DNA of 64,000 nt, from assembly GCA_025677835.1 (NCBI GenBank), contig JAIXMR010000131.1, positions 1 to 64,000 of the forward strand, read 5' to 3'. This DNA is from Sporodiniella umbellata (taxonomy: Eukaryota; Mucoromycota; Mucoromycetes; Mucorales; Rhizopodaceae). The translations under genes and the position numbers were made by a program. This document shows positions 51,502 through 64,000 of the stretch, in pieces. Position 1 is the stretch's first letter. Every line of letters begins with the position of its first letter. Under the pieces are notes generated by a model that searched no databases, had not been told where the DNA came from, and worked only from the letters and a program-made list of their open reading frames with translations.

Positions 51502-54500
51502 ATGAGCGATTGTTCACTTCCTTATCAAGTTGCTCATTGTTCTTCTTGGGATGAGGATTATAGTCCTGAGCAGCTGGTCAAAAGCAATTTCGGTAATGAG
51601 TTGTTTTCTGAAAAGTGCAAAGGCTGGCAAACATCAAAGTAAATAATAATTAATAAACAGGACAATAAACTTTTTTGTTCTAGATATCCTGAATACCCTC
51701 AAGATTTAATTTTTCATTTATTATCCGGTCCAGCTCGAATTCAAAAAATTGAAATTCTATCTCATCACTTTAAAATTGCAACTAAAATGGATGTTTATAT
51801 TGGTTCAGTCAAAGAGGACAGTATACCGGATACAGACGAAGAACTCATGATTGAATTCACTCGTTTGGGGTAAAAATATAAGGAGATTTACCAAAAAAAA
51901 AAAAAAAAAAAGAGGGGGAAAAATCCTATTGACAGCTTTACTTATTTCCCCCTTATAGTTTTGTACGCTTTGATAACAATGCTGGTGCTCATTTCAGAGC
52001 CAGAGAATTGAAATCAATCAAGACTAATATGGACGGAGAATATGTTCGTTTGGTGATTAGAAATTGTCATAATAATAACCTTAATGTCTTTAATCAAGTA
52101 ACCAGAAATAGAGTTAATGTCAAAATTAATTTTTTTTTTCCCTCCAAAAAAAAAGGTGGGTATTCATGCTTTAAATATTCATGGTCAGACAATAGAAGAT
52201 AGAATCCCTTATGAATCCGTAAAATATATACATATTTTTCTTTACTATTCCGTTGACCTGACATTTTAAATATGTATAGAAAAGCCCACCCCTTTATCGT
52301 TTGGATCAGGATAGCTCTCGTCCCCCAAGCGTCAACAGTCAGCGTAGTCTTTCGCCCTATTCCCCAAACCCTGTTGAGGTCGAACTTGAACAATGGGCTC
52401 ATCTCCTAAGCATAGCCGAAGAAGATGCTGTACAGAGTATGTGAATACACTCTTTTTTTTTTTTTTTTCACATTAGTAATACTTCGTTTGTTAGGCGAAA
52501 GCTATCAGGCAGCCAAGGTATACAATTACCTCAGTACGAAAATGCTGCGATTCAAAAAAATCGTTGCTGAACTGGAAGGTGGAAAGAGATATGCAATAGA
52601 AACCAAAGATTATGACGAGGCAGAAAAGATAAAGGTAACAGACATCGTGATTTGATTTTTTTTTCTTATATTTTTGTTAGTATGACATAGAAGATATTCG
52701 ACATAACGTAGAACTGTTGCTGAACAAACATGAATTATGTATAACGCCTGAAGGAGAACTAGCCACTTCAAAGCCCAACAAAACTCAAAAACGACTTTCA
52801 GGAGCTCTCGAAATACCCAAAGATGACGAAGATGAATTAGAGATGGGTCCTCGACCTGAAGACTGGGCTGTTCTTGATCAGCCACGAAAACAACCAACGC
52901 CTCCCTTAGAAGAAGAAGAAGAAGAGTTTGTCATGTTGGCAAGAAATGCGGTAGATCCCGAAAGCATTCCAGAACCTATTCTGGATGAAGAACGAGAACC
53001 ATTTCGACTTGCGATCCACGTGTTTGGAGAAGATACCGTGGCCTGTTTGCTGAGCATCAAATCGAAATGCCGAGGTCGAGGGTTAGGTCAGATGGAAACC
53101 AAGATGGATGAAGTTTATCAATTAGCTCGTAACGATGCCCTCGGGGATCTTTGTAATCTGTTTGAACAAGACTCGTTTGAGACCCAACAGGCTGTAGAGG
53201 ATTTCGTAATTGCCTCGCTCATGTTGATTCAGGAGACGGTGATGGATTCACGTGAGGCGATCGTTACCTTGGTGATCAGTATCTGGCATCAGCTCTTGGA
53301 CTTTTGTGAGGAAGTGGTGGTGGACACTGAACTTACCATCGATTGGGTTGAACGTGCCTTTGGCGGTCTTTTGAAACGGACGAGTGATAGTCATCAGAGA
53401 ATTCGACAGGATGCGACTGCTCTCATCTTGGTCTTGGTCCAAGCCTACTCAGAACCCCCCAATACACTTGTGTCTCTCTATGTCGGAAAGCCAGAACGTT
53501 TGATGCATAATCATAAAGAAGCAAAGTTTCGTATACAATTGGTCGAGACAACCGTACGCAAGCTGGGTGTCAAGGGAAACAAAAAGAAGAATGGTTTTGT
53601 TTCTCTGGAAGATACGATGGCATTTGTCGTTGCCTACCTCAAACATAGTCATGAAGACGTACGCGAGGCAGCTGTCAAATTGGTAATTACCATCTCGGAT
53701 CAAGTTGGATTTAGTCGTATTAGCTCTTATATAGATAGCTCACTCAAAGTGTCCTTAGCTGATGTAAGCCTCACAAAAAACAAAGAGACCTGTTTATTGA
53801 TCAACTTACATAGACGGTCAAGAAATTTGCAAGTAATAACAAGACTATCAAAAGTGATACAAAGAAAACGATTTCTGAAATTAATGCCATGGCAGCTCCC
53901 TCACAAAAACTTAAATTAAAAAAAACCGAAGCAAAAAGCACTACCGCAAAGAAAACAACAAATACCCGAACGCCTCGCTCTAAACCTAAAGAAGAACTAG
54001 TTTTAAAAGAGGAAGACAAGTAAGAAAAAGAACGGAAGGGGCTTCTATACATTACTTACAAAATGATTTTAGTCTATGTATCTTTTGTGAACAAGTCAAT
54101 CCAGACTTTAATGAAGAGACATTAATAAAGCATTACTACAACGCCTGCCCAGTATTGACTACTTGTCCTACTTGCAAAGTGGTAAATGTATTCTTGTACA
54201 GTTGCAATCAAACTAACCTTTCTTCTTTTATTAGATAACTGAAATTGCTACCTTAAATGAACACATGTTAAAAGACTGCGAAAAATCTCACCTAATCAAA
54301 GAATGTACTCGATGTCACCAGGCTATTCCTGTAGAACAATGGCTTCAACATTCATTAAAACAAACATGCCCCAGTAAGCCCAAGACTGTGAATGTGTATA
54401 TAACCCAGACTAATCCAGCTTTTTTTTTTCTGGGTATAGATTTAAGCGATAGAAATAGAGTCGTTTGTCCTTTATGTATTACAAATATTGAACCTCCTAA

Positions 54501-54606
54501 TGAATCAGGTTGGAAAAGCCATCTTCAGACAGGCGAAGGTTGTCCTAAATTAAAAAAAAATCGTCTAGCCAGCAAGGCGATCAAAAAACGAACAATAAAG
54601 AAATAA
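51502..54606 (+). CDS. CEP104: CEP104 homologue (ciliary-tip / centriolar microtubule protein)
   Basis: Eleven exons (51502-51638, 51684-51869, 51959-52097, 52156-52218, 52280-52436, 52495-52634, 52681-53763, 53814-54019, 54073-54181, 54235-54373, 54440-54606) give 841 residues. The order matches CEP104. An N-terminal jelly-roll has GWQTSKYPEYPQDLIFHL, GFVRFDNN...RARELKSI and NVFNQVGIHALNI. A coiled coil (KRYAIETKDYDEAEKIK) and a TOG-like helical array (about 330-610) follow. A lysine-rich linker leads to the C-terminal zinc-finger array CIFCEQ, CPTCK, CTRCH and CPLCI...GWKSHL. CEP104/FAP256 caps ciliary plus ends and binds tubulin and EB1. I see no SxIP motif. Phases agree throughout. Confidence 0.9.
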
Positions 54607-55117
54607 AGTAGTACGAATAATAATACACTAATCTCACTCTCCGAACGGTCTTTATATTTGCTTGTATTACGATTTTGAAAATAGACGAAGATCTTGTTTA
54701 TACAACGTTTCGCGCGGGTATTTTGAGAAGAAAGGGAGAGAGTATAGACTACTCTGTCGCTTTAGTATACCCTTTTCTTTTTCTCCCTTATTTTGGATCA
54801 CACCCTTTTTTTTCCCTGAATAGGTATAGTTTATGTATCTACCCCATTTACCTTTTGAAAACATACGATGTTTTTCTGGTAGTTTCTTCAAGATACTTTA
54901 CACCCCCTCAATTGTTTAAAAAACAAGAATTATCAATCCAGACCAAACTGCTATTCAGAGTGGCGTAGCTAAATACACAAAGGAGAACTGACATATCTAT
55001 AGACCGGCACACGCGTCTCCCTTAAAGCACCCATGTTTATATTAACTTTTTGGTAGTACTGAGAGCTTATTAGGGTTCCCCTCTTTACTGGGTGATATAT
55101 AACTGAGATAGAAACAT
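54607..55117. other. Convergent 3' spacer between CEP104 and sorting nexin
   Basis: About 510 bp of AT-rich DNA holding both 3' UTRs. Long but low-complexity open frames on each strand have no family pattern. Nothing else seen. Confidence 0.5.
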
Positions 55118-56601
55118 TTATTTGACAACCAAAATATCTTGCCAGATCAACAACTTTTTTCTCTCTAAATAGAGCTGACTTGTAGCATAATCGTGCAGGC
55201 TTTTTTTGAGGTCTTGAGCCACATGCGATTTGTATTTATATTCGATATCTTCCCTTAGGTTCTCATCCAATTTTTCGTAATGTTTCAATCGTCTCCCCTC
55301 TTCCCTTCTTGCATTTTCCAAAACAACAATCGCTTCATTGGCTTGTTCTCGACTGATGCTATTAGAAAGTCGCATTCTTTCAACTGATCTCAAGCTGGAT
55401 TCTGTTTTCTTTTTACTGGAAAGATAACTAGACAGTGCATCCAATCGGCGTTGCATTGCATCCTGGATAGATTATTTATCAAAAGACATGCATATACATT
55501 TCCCCTTACTTGCGCAGGTCGAACATTTTTCATTTGATAGCTGATTTCGTTTCCTACAGTTTCCAAAGTGCTTAAAGCCTGTTTTGTATGTTAGCAACAT
55601 ACATATTGTCTTGAGAAAGGTTTACCTGAAAGCGATGTAAGTCACATATTTGCTGACATCCTTTGGTTAAAGATTTGTAAAGACTTTTCTTTTTTGTTAA
55701 AATTTGCGCGTTTTGCTATGTTTTTTTCCGTAAAACTACTTGCATAAACAAATCTGAATCTCTTTCTAAAGCACCGTAAGAAACAAAGAAAGATACAAGA
55801 AAAGACCAGTGATCTGCCATCACTGAAATAGAAACAAAGAAAGATTCCTTTAGATACAGTTCAAGGGTTTTTTCTTTTTTTACTTTTATGCTCTTGAATC
55901 AGTTTGTTACTTTTAATCAAACATAATTGAAGCTCGTTTGAAAAAGAATTGAGCTGATTGACCCAAAAATTCAACTCTGGGTCTATATCCTTTTCAGGTA
56001 CAAAAGTGGATAAGGTCCGAATACCGAGTATTTTGGAGGAAGGTGTGTACTATAAGGAATGATGTCAATACCACTTTTTTGTGTTCATGTAGTATATACC
56101 CCAATATCTTTCTCTGTGAATTCGTTTAGAATGCCACTGTGTTGAACTGCCTCATTTTCAACGATTCGGTTCAGCCAAGTTTGAATCTTGCTTTCTTCAA
56201 CCGAGTCTGTGGACATGGGTGCTTGAAGATTGAGCCACCATTGTCTAGGCACTTGATTACCTTCCTTATCTAAACGAGGTACGGATAACAAAGGTAATTG
56301 AGGTATAATAGTATGGGGAATATTGCTAGAAAGTTGAGTATATAGCTTTTCTAATTCACTGTAATATCTTGGTAATCGCTTTTGTTGATTCAAACCAGCC
56401 TATAGATACCCAAAAAAAAAAAAAAAAAAAAGGGTGGGGAAAGCGAAACCCTATTATATTATACATTGACTATATTCTTATAACTTTTTTGTGTGTGTAC
56501 ATTCTATAACTTTCGCATGACTTTACTATAGCTTCTATCCAAAATACAGGGTCTTTACGTTTATAGTCCGTACTGGTAATGGACAGTTGAATGGCGGACA
56601 T
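55118..56601 (-). CDS. PX-BAR sorting nexin, Vps17-like
   Basis: Seven exons (56601-56527, 56399-56100, 56049-55884, 55822-55740, 55688-55626, 55578-55510, 55462-55118) give 366 residues. The first 130 residues form a PX domain (RLPRYYSELEKLYTQL...TIIPQLP, QTWLNRIVENEAVQHSGILN) ending in EKDIGYTPS, much as in Vps17. Residues from about 160 are helical with BAR-like repeats (ALSTLETVGNEISYQMKN, KLDENLREDIEYKYKSHVAQ). Vps17 pairs with Vps5 in the retromer membrane coat. The RY(S)E basic pocket is imperfect, as in Vps17. The model is shorter than typical Vps17. An upstream exon near 56740-56800 (QVEPTHRQ) is open and could add an N-terminus. Snx family sure; Vps17 less so. Confidence 0.7.
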
Positions 56602-57849
56602 GGTTGTAGGCAACTAAAAAAAAAAGGAGTTGCCAAAAAAAAAAAATAGTGTCTCATGTTTCGTTTCAAACGCCGAGTGAAACATCTACAACAATCTACA
56701 ATGCACTTCTTTTTGTTCTTTGATCAATGAAAGATAAATTAACCTGGCGGTGTGTAGGCTCCACTTGAGCAAGTGAAAAAACCGTTTCTTCTTTCTTTTT
56801 TCTCTTCTAAAACAGCTGTGCTTAAAGCGTATATTTTTTGCCGCATGGGAGTCTTTTTTTTTTAAAAAAAAAAAGTAAAACATCAACATAATAAATGGTG
56901 TTGCATAAAAAACAAAGATTTTCATTGGCTCCCTTCCTTCTAGACTTTTTTTTTGTTCTTTTGGAGCTTAAAACGTTGAAGATCTACCAACACGTTGTGT
57001 GTCCGGTGTAATCCAGTTGGTCAAATAAAAACGAGGCGGTTTCTATTGGAACTATAGAATCAAGACAATGAAAAGCTTAAACTGCCTAAAGTTATACTAG
57101 ACTACTATTTACTGAACTTTATCAAAAGTATCTGCAAACAAGAATATCAGGCTTTTTTAATATTGTAGAAGCGTAAAGCATGCACCAGCAGAAAAGCAGT
57201 TGATTGGCGTAGTCCCTTTTGATTTGTTTATAAAGAAAAGTGCAATACAATGTCTTCTCCCATAGCGTATAGTTGACTCTTTTCTTCTAGTTCAACAGTT
57301 ACCCACAGTCTAGGACGTGCAGCAAAATTCGTCATAGGAGCGTATGTGTTAAATCCATTTATTGTGTCAATTTTGTAATGCACCTTGCCTGCATAAAAGG
57401 CACTATGGCATCTATGTGTATATAGCTGGATAGGCTGCTTATATATCCTGCATTCTTTTTTTAAATAAAATGTTTTATGCAGCTCATTCTTTCCCTTTTA
57501 GAGTAAGATTTTTTTTAACCAAAAACGTCACTATTATTGTTTTTTTTTATTATTATTAGGTAATGTCAAAATATTTTATAAACAAAAAGCGCATCTTGCA
57601 TAGAAGCTAGCTGTCATTATACTTTGTATGTTATTGATCGAAATAAATGTTATACTAGACGAGCTAATATGCGCTTTTTTTTTTTGCCCAAGCACGTCAT
57701 TTGCTGTATATAATTTTTGGTGTTTGTGAGCGCGTCCTTTTATAGCTAAACAGTCGAGAAAACTGAAGCTTATCTTATTTACACCAAAAAAAAAACAACA
57801 ACAGATAGAGTAAATCCCTTATTGTAGCAATTTTTTAGATACAGCCAAT
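56602..57849. other. 1.25-kb spacer upstream of sorting nexin
   Basis: Contains the sorting-nexin promoter and possibly one extra 5' exon (about 56740-56800, minus strand). The rest (56930-57849) is AT-rich, with nothing recognised. Confidence 0.4.
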
Positions 57850-57921
57850 TTATTTTACAGGTGGTATATGTAAAATTCGTCCTGGTCGCAGTGTACTCTG
57901 GTGTGATATAAATATATGATC
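57850..57921 (-). pseudogene. LysM-like C-terminal fragment downstream of methyltransferase
   Basis: On the minus strand the 23 codons before a TAA at 57850-57852 read DHIFISHQSTLRPG then RILHIPPVK. This resembles the second half of a LysM carbohydrate-binding motif (Ixx-N/HQ-STLRPG-x-hLxIP). It is in a different frame from the methyltransferase that ends at 57927 and is open back into its last codons. No start or first half of a LysM was found. It may be a decayed gene, an alternative terminal exon reached through the AG at the ggtatag upstream, or chance. Confidence 0.3.
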
Positions 57922-57926
57922 AAGAA

Positions 57927-59163
57927 CTATTGTTTTTGTGCAGCCACTGCAACTATACCAACAAAGCACTCGAGACTTCTCAAAGAGCGTTCAAAGTTTT
58001 CTATAAATAGCGTTGCGCTTATATCCTCGTCCAGTTTCAAAAACGGTTCAATATTAGTAAAGCTAGACTTTAAAAACTCTGTAACATTCCATCTAAATCG
58101 ATTTGACACCGAGTTGTCCAAGCCTACTCGTAGACAAAAATAAGAAAAGTTGGTTCCCAAATATATATACAATTTACTGAGATCAATCATTTTTTTCTCT
58201 ACTTGTTTGATTTGAACATTTTTGTTTTCAGAAATCCACGACTCAAGCTTGTACTGAGCTTTTGGGTCTTGTCCCCGAGAAGCGGCTATAGCATAGTCTA
58301 TTTTAGTAGAAAAAAAAAGGCTCTGGTTTTAAAATCATGTGCAGAACAGGTGGCTAAATTGACCTACTTGCGGTTACAAATCTTTGAAAAGCGGAGACAT
58401 CTTTAGGAAGCTATTAGAACAAAAAAAAAAAAAATACACAGTAAGCGTTCTATTACTTATCAATAAGATACAGTAACTACCTCAAATCCAGCTTCTATCA
58501 GCTGAAACATTCCCCCTGGTTTAACAACGCGAATTATTTCTTTAATGGCTTTTGGCCATTCATCTGCACGAAGAGCAAAGATCAAAAGTCGCATTTGAAC
58601 AAAGTCAAATGTATTGTCGGGATATGGTAAACCTTGGGCTACATTACTACGACTGAAAGTAAAATTGACCAGGTTTGTCTTTTTATCTATAGCATCAACA
58701 ATATCGCACCCATCGAATACACACTTAGGATATTCTTGTGCCATATCCTATAGTTTATCCAAAAGTTTTCTCTTTAAAAAAAAAGCTTGACAATACCAAA
58801 AAAAAAAAAGAAGGAAATTACCGCAACCCAAGCACCAGCGCTACATCCTACATCTAAAACACGAGCGCCACTTTCAAAGTCAATGTTTTTTTTTACGCTT
58901 TTCAAGGTGTTTCTACCATACAATCAGGATTTCAGTGCAGTCGTGCTTTTACTTACCCATTGAACATCTCTTTGTAGATAATTTGTTGCTAATTATATGT
59001 TAGCCTTTTCTATTTAAACATTGATTTTTAATAAAAAGCTTACACCAGCCAGGCGAGCTTGCTCTTCATCGTCTTTAGCCAGCCAGTAAGAAGATGTTTC
59101 TTCAGTATGATATGATCGAGAAAGATGGTTGGAGGTAGAGATTGCTTCAGTAGTGACTGGCAT
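57927..59163 (-). CDS. Class I SAM-dependent methyltransferase
   Basis: Six exons (59163-59044, 58988-58957, 58912-58822, 58747-58481, 58410-58368, 58297-57927) give 307 residues. The SAM site is VLDVGCSAGAWV (motif I), followed by FDGCDIVDAI (motif II) and GLPYPDNTFDFVQMRLLIFAL (motif IV region). EIIRVVKPGGMFQLIEA is the post-motif. The C-terminal part (AASRGQDPKAQYKLESWI, LGTNFSY, ECFVGIVAVAAQK) matches fungal methyltransferases of the UbiE/Methyltransf_25 group. These act on varied small molecules, so the substrate cannot be stated. A 32-nt exon 2 is required by phase. Confidence 0.82.
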
Positions 59164-59549
59164 ACTTTTATCTATACAATCCAAAGAATTAAATTGAATC
59201 GTTCTTTCCTACACGCATAATCTTTACTATTTCGATATTATTGAGAATAGAGAAAGAGAGAAAAAAGCCAATTGTTTACTATGTTCTGTTATTGGACTCT
59301 ATTTAGCTTTGTTTCTGATGTAATACACGTTTCTATATTTAAATTTTCAAGAACCAATGTACCGGTTTTCTTTTTCCTATATGGATTGGCATTCATTATA
59401 ACGCACTGTAATATAGACAGCTTCTGTATTAATGTAGAGGCATATCTTGCATCGTAAACAATAAGGAATATGATAGTCAATCTAATGTACAGAGACAAAT
59501 ATACCTCATTTAAGTATAAAACACAAAATATGCACGTCTAGAATTTTTT

Positions 59550-60237
59550 TTATTGAAAGGTAGACTTCAATTTGCAACCTATATCAGAAATAACCCAGCT
59601 TGTGTTTCGATCTGGTTTGTAAGCATAAAAATGTAACGATTGAAACGTCGTACAATTAGTACAAATTGTAAAATGGCTGGTTTCTAAGTCATAAATAAAT
59701 GTCCGTTTTTTGTTTTTCAAAAACAACGATGTATTTGCGTCACAGCTTACCAACCAATATTTACTAGCCCTTGAAACGATGACTAAAGAGAAAAACAAGC
59801 ACAACTTATATCTGTTTGAAAAAAAAGTACGGGCACAAAGTATACAAGGATACCCAATTGTCGGCTTCAGGCCACAATCACTAACTTTATGAATGGTGCA
59901 GATCATTGGCAAGAACTCTTGAGTATATTCGGATGTGTACTCATCCTTGATGGCACTATCTAACTAAACTGTATATGTGTAGATTGACTTCTTCAGTATA
60001 TTTCAATAAAACAGGGAGTTCATTGGCTCCCATTGTTTGCATAAAAATGCTCTCTTTCATGTATAGGGGGAATCAAAAGCAAAGCTATAAACATCGATAG
60101 TAACAAGAACGGGCTAAAAATCCTTTTTTGACTAGCTTGACATGCGTGACATGACGGATGGCCGCTTTTTGGCTTTGAAGATCTATATACAGTAATCGCG
60201 TGTTCCTATAGAGAAAAAACCAGACTGTTTGCTGCAT
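59550..60237 (-). CDS. Hypothetical protein; coding-like exons, model incomplete
   Basis: Several open, protein-like segments lie on the minus strand. ATG 60237 begins a frame with YRNTRLLYIDLQSQKAAIRH. A second segment contains ELPVLLKYTEEVNLHIY and a third DEYTSEYTQEFLPMICTIHK. The last, after a possible intron, has SKYWLVSCDANTSLFLKNKK and ends at 59550. The repeated strand-like pattern (LxYIDL, FIYDLETSHF, WVISDIG) suggests a beta-propeller or similar fold. I could not join the segments with good splice sites and constant phase. So this is either a gene with unusual introns, a sequence with small errors, or a decaying gene. Confidence 0.38.
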
Positions 60238-60341
60238 TAACAAATTGCCACTTAAATAGCAAAGAGCGAAGGAGAGAGGGGTGCACTATAGCTGTTTAAA
60301 TAGCCGTCATTTTTTTTTTATTTGTTGAACTTGAACATGAC

Positions 60342-60911
60342 TTACTATCAAAAAAAAAAAAATCAGTCTTTGCTTTGTTTATTTCTCTCTCTACCCGCCT
60401 CTTGACTTACAAAGTTCACAGATATTAAGTAATCAGCCAACGCTTCAACTACCTTGGCACAGTTACCAGGCTGAATACCATCCTTATAGGTGCCCACCAG
60501 AAATGTTTGGTCGGTCTTGACTATACAGATACCTTCCTCTTGCTTTGTTCAAATACTTTGATTAGTATACTTGACGAGTTTTTTAAGTTGTAACAATCTA
60601 CCTTTTTGCCATAAATAGATCGCTCATTCGTCAAGATTACAAAATATTTTTCGCCAGCAACATGAACACCATTAGCACGAATTTTTTCAGGGTTCTGAAA
60701 GCCAGATAGAATTTCTTGAACTTCAGAAGGTCGTAACTGTTCAAGATATGCCATTAAAAAAAGTCCTGCATGTCAACACTCGTTAGCGAAATTTATTTAC
60801 TTGGAATCCAGGAGAAGTAGCCCACACGTCACCAGTCAAACCATAGATGGAGGCCTGCGATACACTCCCGGTACCAACAAGATTTGTATCGACATAGCTT
60901 TGCCAAGACAT
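60342..60911 (-). CDS. PFY1: Profilin, with the stop codon in its own exon
   Basis: Exons 60911-60801, 60736-60602 and 60542-60411 encode 126 residues, exactly the length of yeast profilin. The N-terminus MSWQSYVDTNLVGTGSVSQA and GLTGDVWATSPGF, the middle RANGVHVAGEKYFVIL and RSIYGKK, and the end GNCAKVVEALADYLISV are all classical. Profilin binds G-actin, poly-proline (formins) and PIP2. After the last residue (F) comes a perfect donor GTAAGT. A T-rich acceptor GATAG at 60345-60349 is followed directly by TAA (60344-60342), so the terminal exon would supply only the stop. If that intron is retained, translation adds 15 residues (VSQEAGRERNKQSKD) before a TGA. It is divergent to DED1. Confidence 0.92.
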
Positions 60912-61381
60912 TTTGTTTGTAATTAGCTTTCGAAAAAGAAGGTGGAAAAAGGTAAAATGCAACTACCTTGCAACTTTAAACAGCGAAATGTCAAGTATCA
61001 CGTGTGTAGTTGGTTATGAACACCTTTTAGTCTATGAATGAAGCCACTAAGCTATAGGAATTTTTTGGTCCAAGTATAAATTAAAGACTTGTAGCGAGTC
61101 TCATTCGTACCTCAATAACAGGTGTGTTGTGCCGGAAGTTTCCCAGCTACCGTAAAGAGGCTTACCCTAATTCGAGTTTTCTGTCAAAAATCTTTCTAAA
61201 AACCGTGTGTTTTTATTCATAACTATCTACTGAGCACTTTCCAGAAATTATCCTCTTTTTACATCTTATCTATCAGAAAAGAGGATATGCAGGTGTTCAA
61301 TATGTCGTAAATGATAAATAACAAATACCAAAGAAAATCATCGTTTTTGTCACTCCGAGTTTTAATGCTTTTGTTTTCAAA
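60912..61381. promoter_or_regulatory. Bidirectional promoter, profilin / DED1
   Basis: 470 bp between the two divergent ATGs of highly expressed housekeeping genes. The region has fewer homopolymers than other spacers. No defined element was chosen. Confidence 0.45.
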
Positions 61382-63909
<2,528 letters not shown>

Positions 63910-64000
63910 AAAAACAAATAGGTACCACTGCAAACAGTACACTTTTGTTCAAAAAAAGTCTATCTTTAAAAATATCTGTATATAGCCACCCAAAAAAAAA

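Noticed and set aside
51593..51622. 30-nt segment with GT and AG ends in CEP104 exon 1
   Set aside because: The segment is open in frame and divisible by three. Reading through keeps the protein, and 30 nt is too short for a normal intron.

Overview
The window is nuclear DNA from a fungus, most likely an early-diverging one of the Mucorales/Mucoromycota type. Genes are rich in short introns (mostly 40-90 nt, GT-AG, with T-rich 3' ends). Intergenic DNA is AT-rich and full of A/T homopolymer runs of 10-45 bases. The gene set is fungal: GT15 mannosyltransferase, JEN1- and PHO84-type transporters, PMP3, CSC1, SEN1 and a secreted pepsin. Placement in Mucorales is inferred from gene style; no rRNA or tRNA was seen to anchor it. 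I rebuilt gene models by hand from splice sites and reading phase, so exon lists are predictions.

Layout. 0.1-10 kb: SLD5 (GINS), a STE20/PAK-like kinase and, on the other strand, a 1,890-residue SEN1 helicase. 10-16 kb: a four-LIM adaptor tail-to-tail with a membrane SH3 protein, then a type II glycosyltransferase whose first exon needs a -1 frame change. 18-31 kb: CSC1 channel, splicing factor RBM22/SLT11, PFK2/FBPase2, an RbfA-like protein, an aspartic protease and a JEN1-type carboxylate carrier. 31-40 kb: an unknown protein with a GC-AG intron, PMP3, a PGAP2-like protein, a KRE2-type mannosyltransferase and SRP receptor alpha. 40-45 kb: gamma-tubulin complex protein GCP3 and a phosphate transporter. 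48-55 kb: an F-box/ZnF-UBP/DUSP protein and a full CEP104 homologue. 55-64 kb: a BAR-type sorting nexin, a methyltransferase, profilin and a DED1 helicase with a GW/WG-rich N-terminus.

How the genes relate. This is a eukaryotic neighbourhood, not an operon. Local themes are secretion and glycosylation (GT2, PGAP2-like, GT15, SRP receptor), the cytoskeleton (LIM, GCP3, CEP104, profilin) and RNA (SEN1, RBM22, DED1). Many neighbours are tail-to-tail with under 150 bp between stop codons, or head-to-head over a shared promoter. Four regions of 2-3.6 kb (15.8-18.5, 32.2-34.8, 44.7-48.3, 49.3-51.5 kb) hold no confident gene; the second contains candidate cryptic exons.

Most interesting: CEP104, a ciliary-tip microtubule protein, complete in an apparently non-flagellated fungus; the F-box/ZnF-UBP/DUSP architecture without a USP domain; the WG-repeat domain on DED1; the in-frame U UUU UUA heptamer where the glycosyltransferase changes frame; and a profilin gene whose last exon seems to supply only the stop codon.
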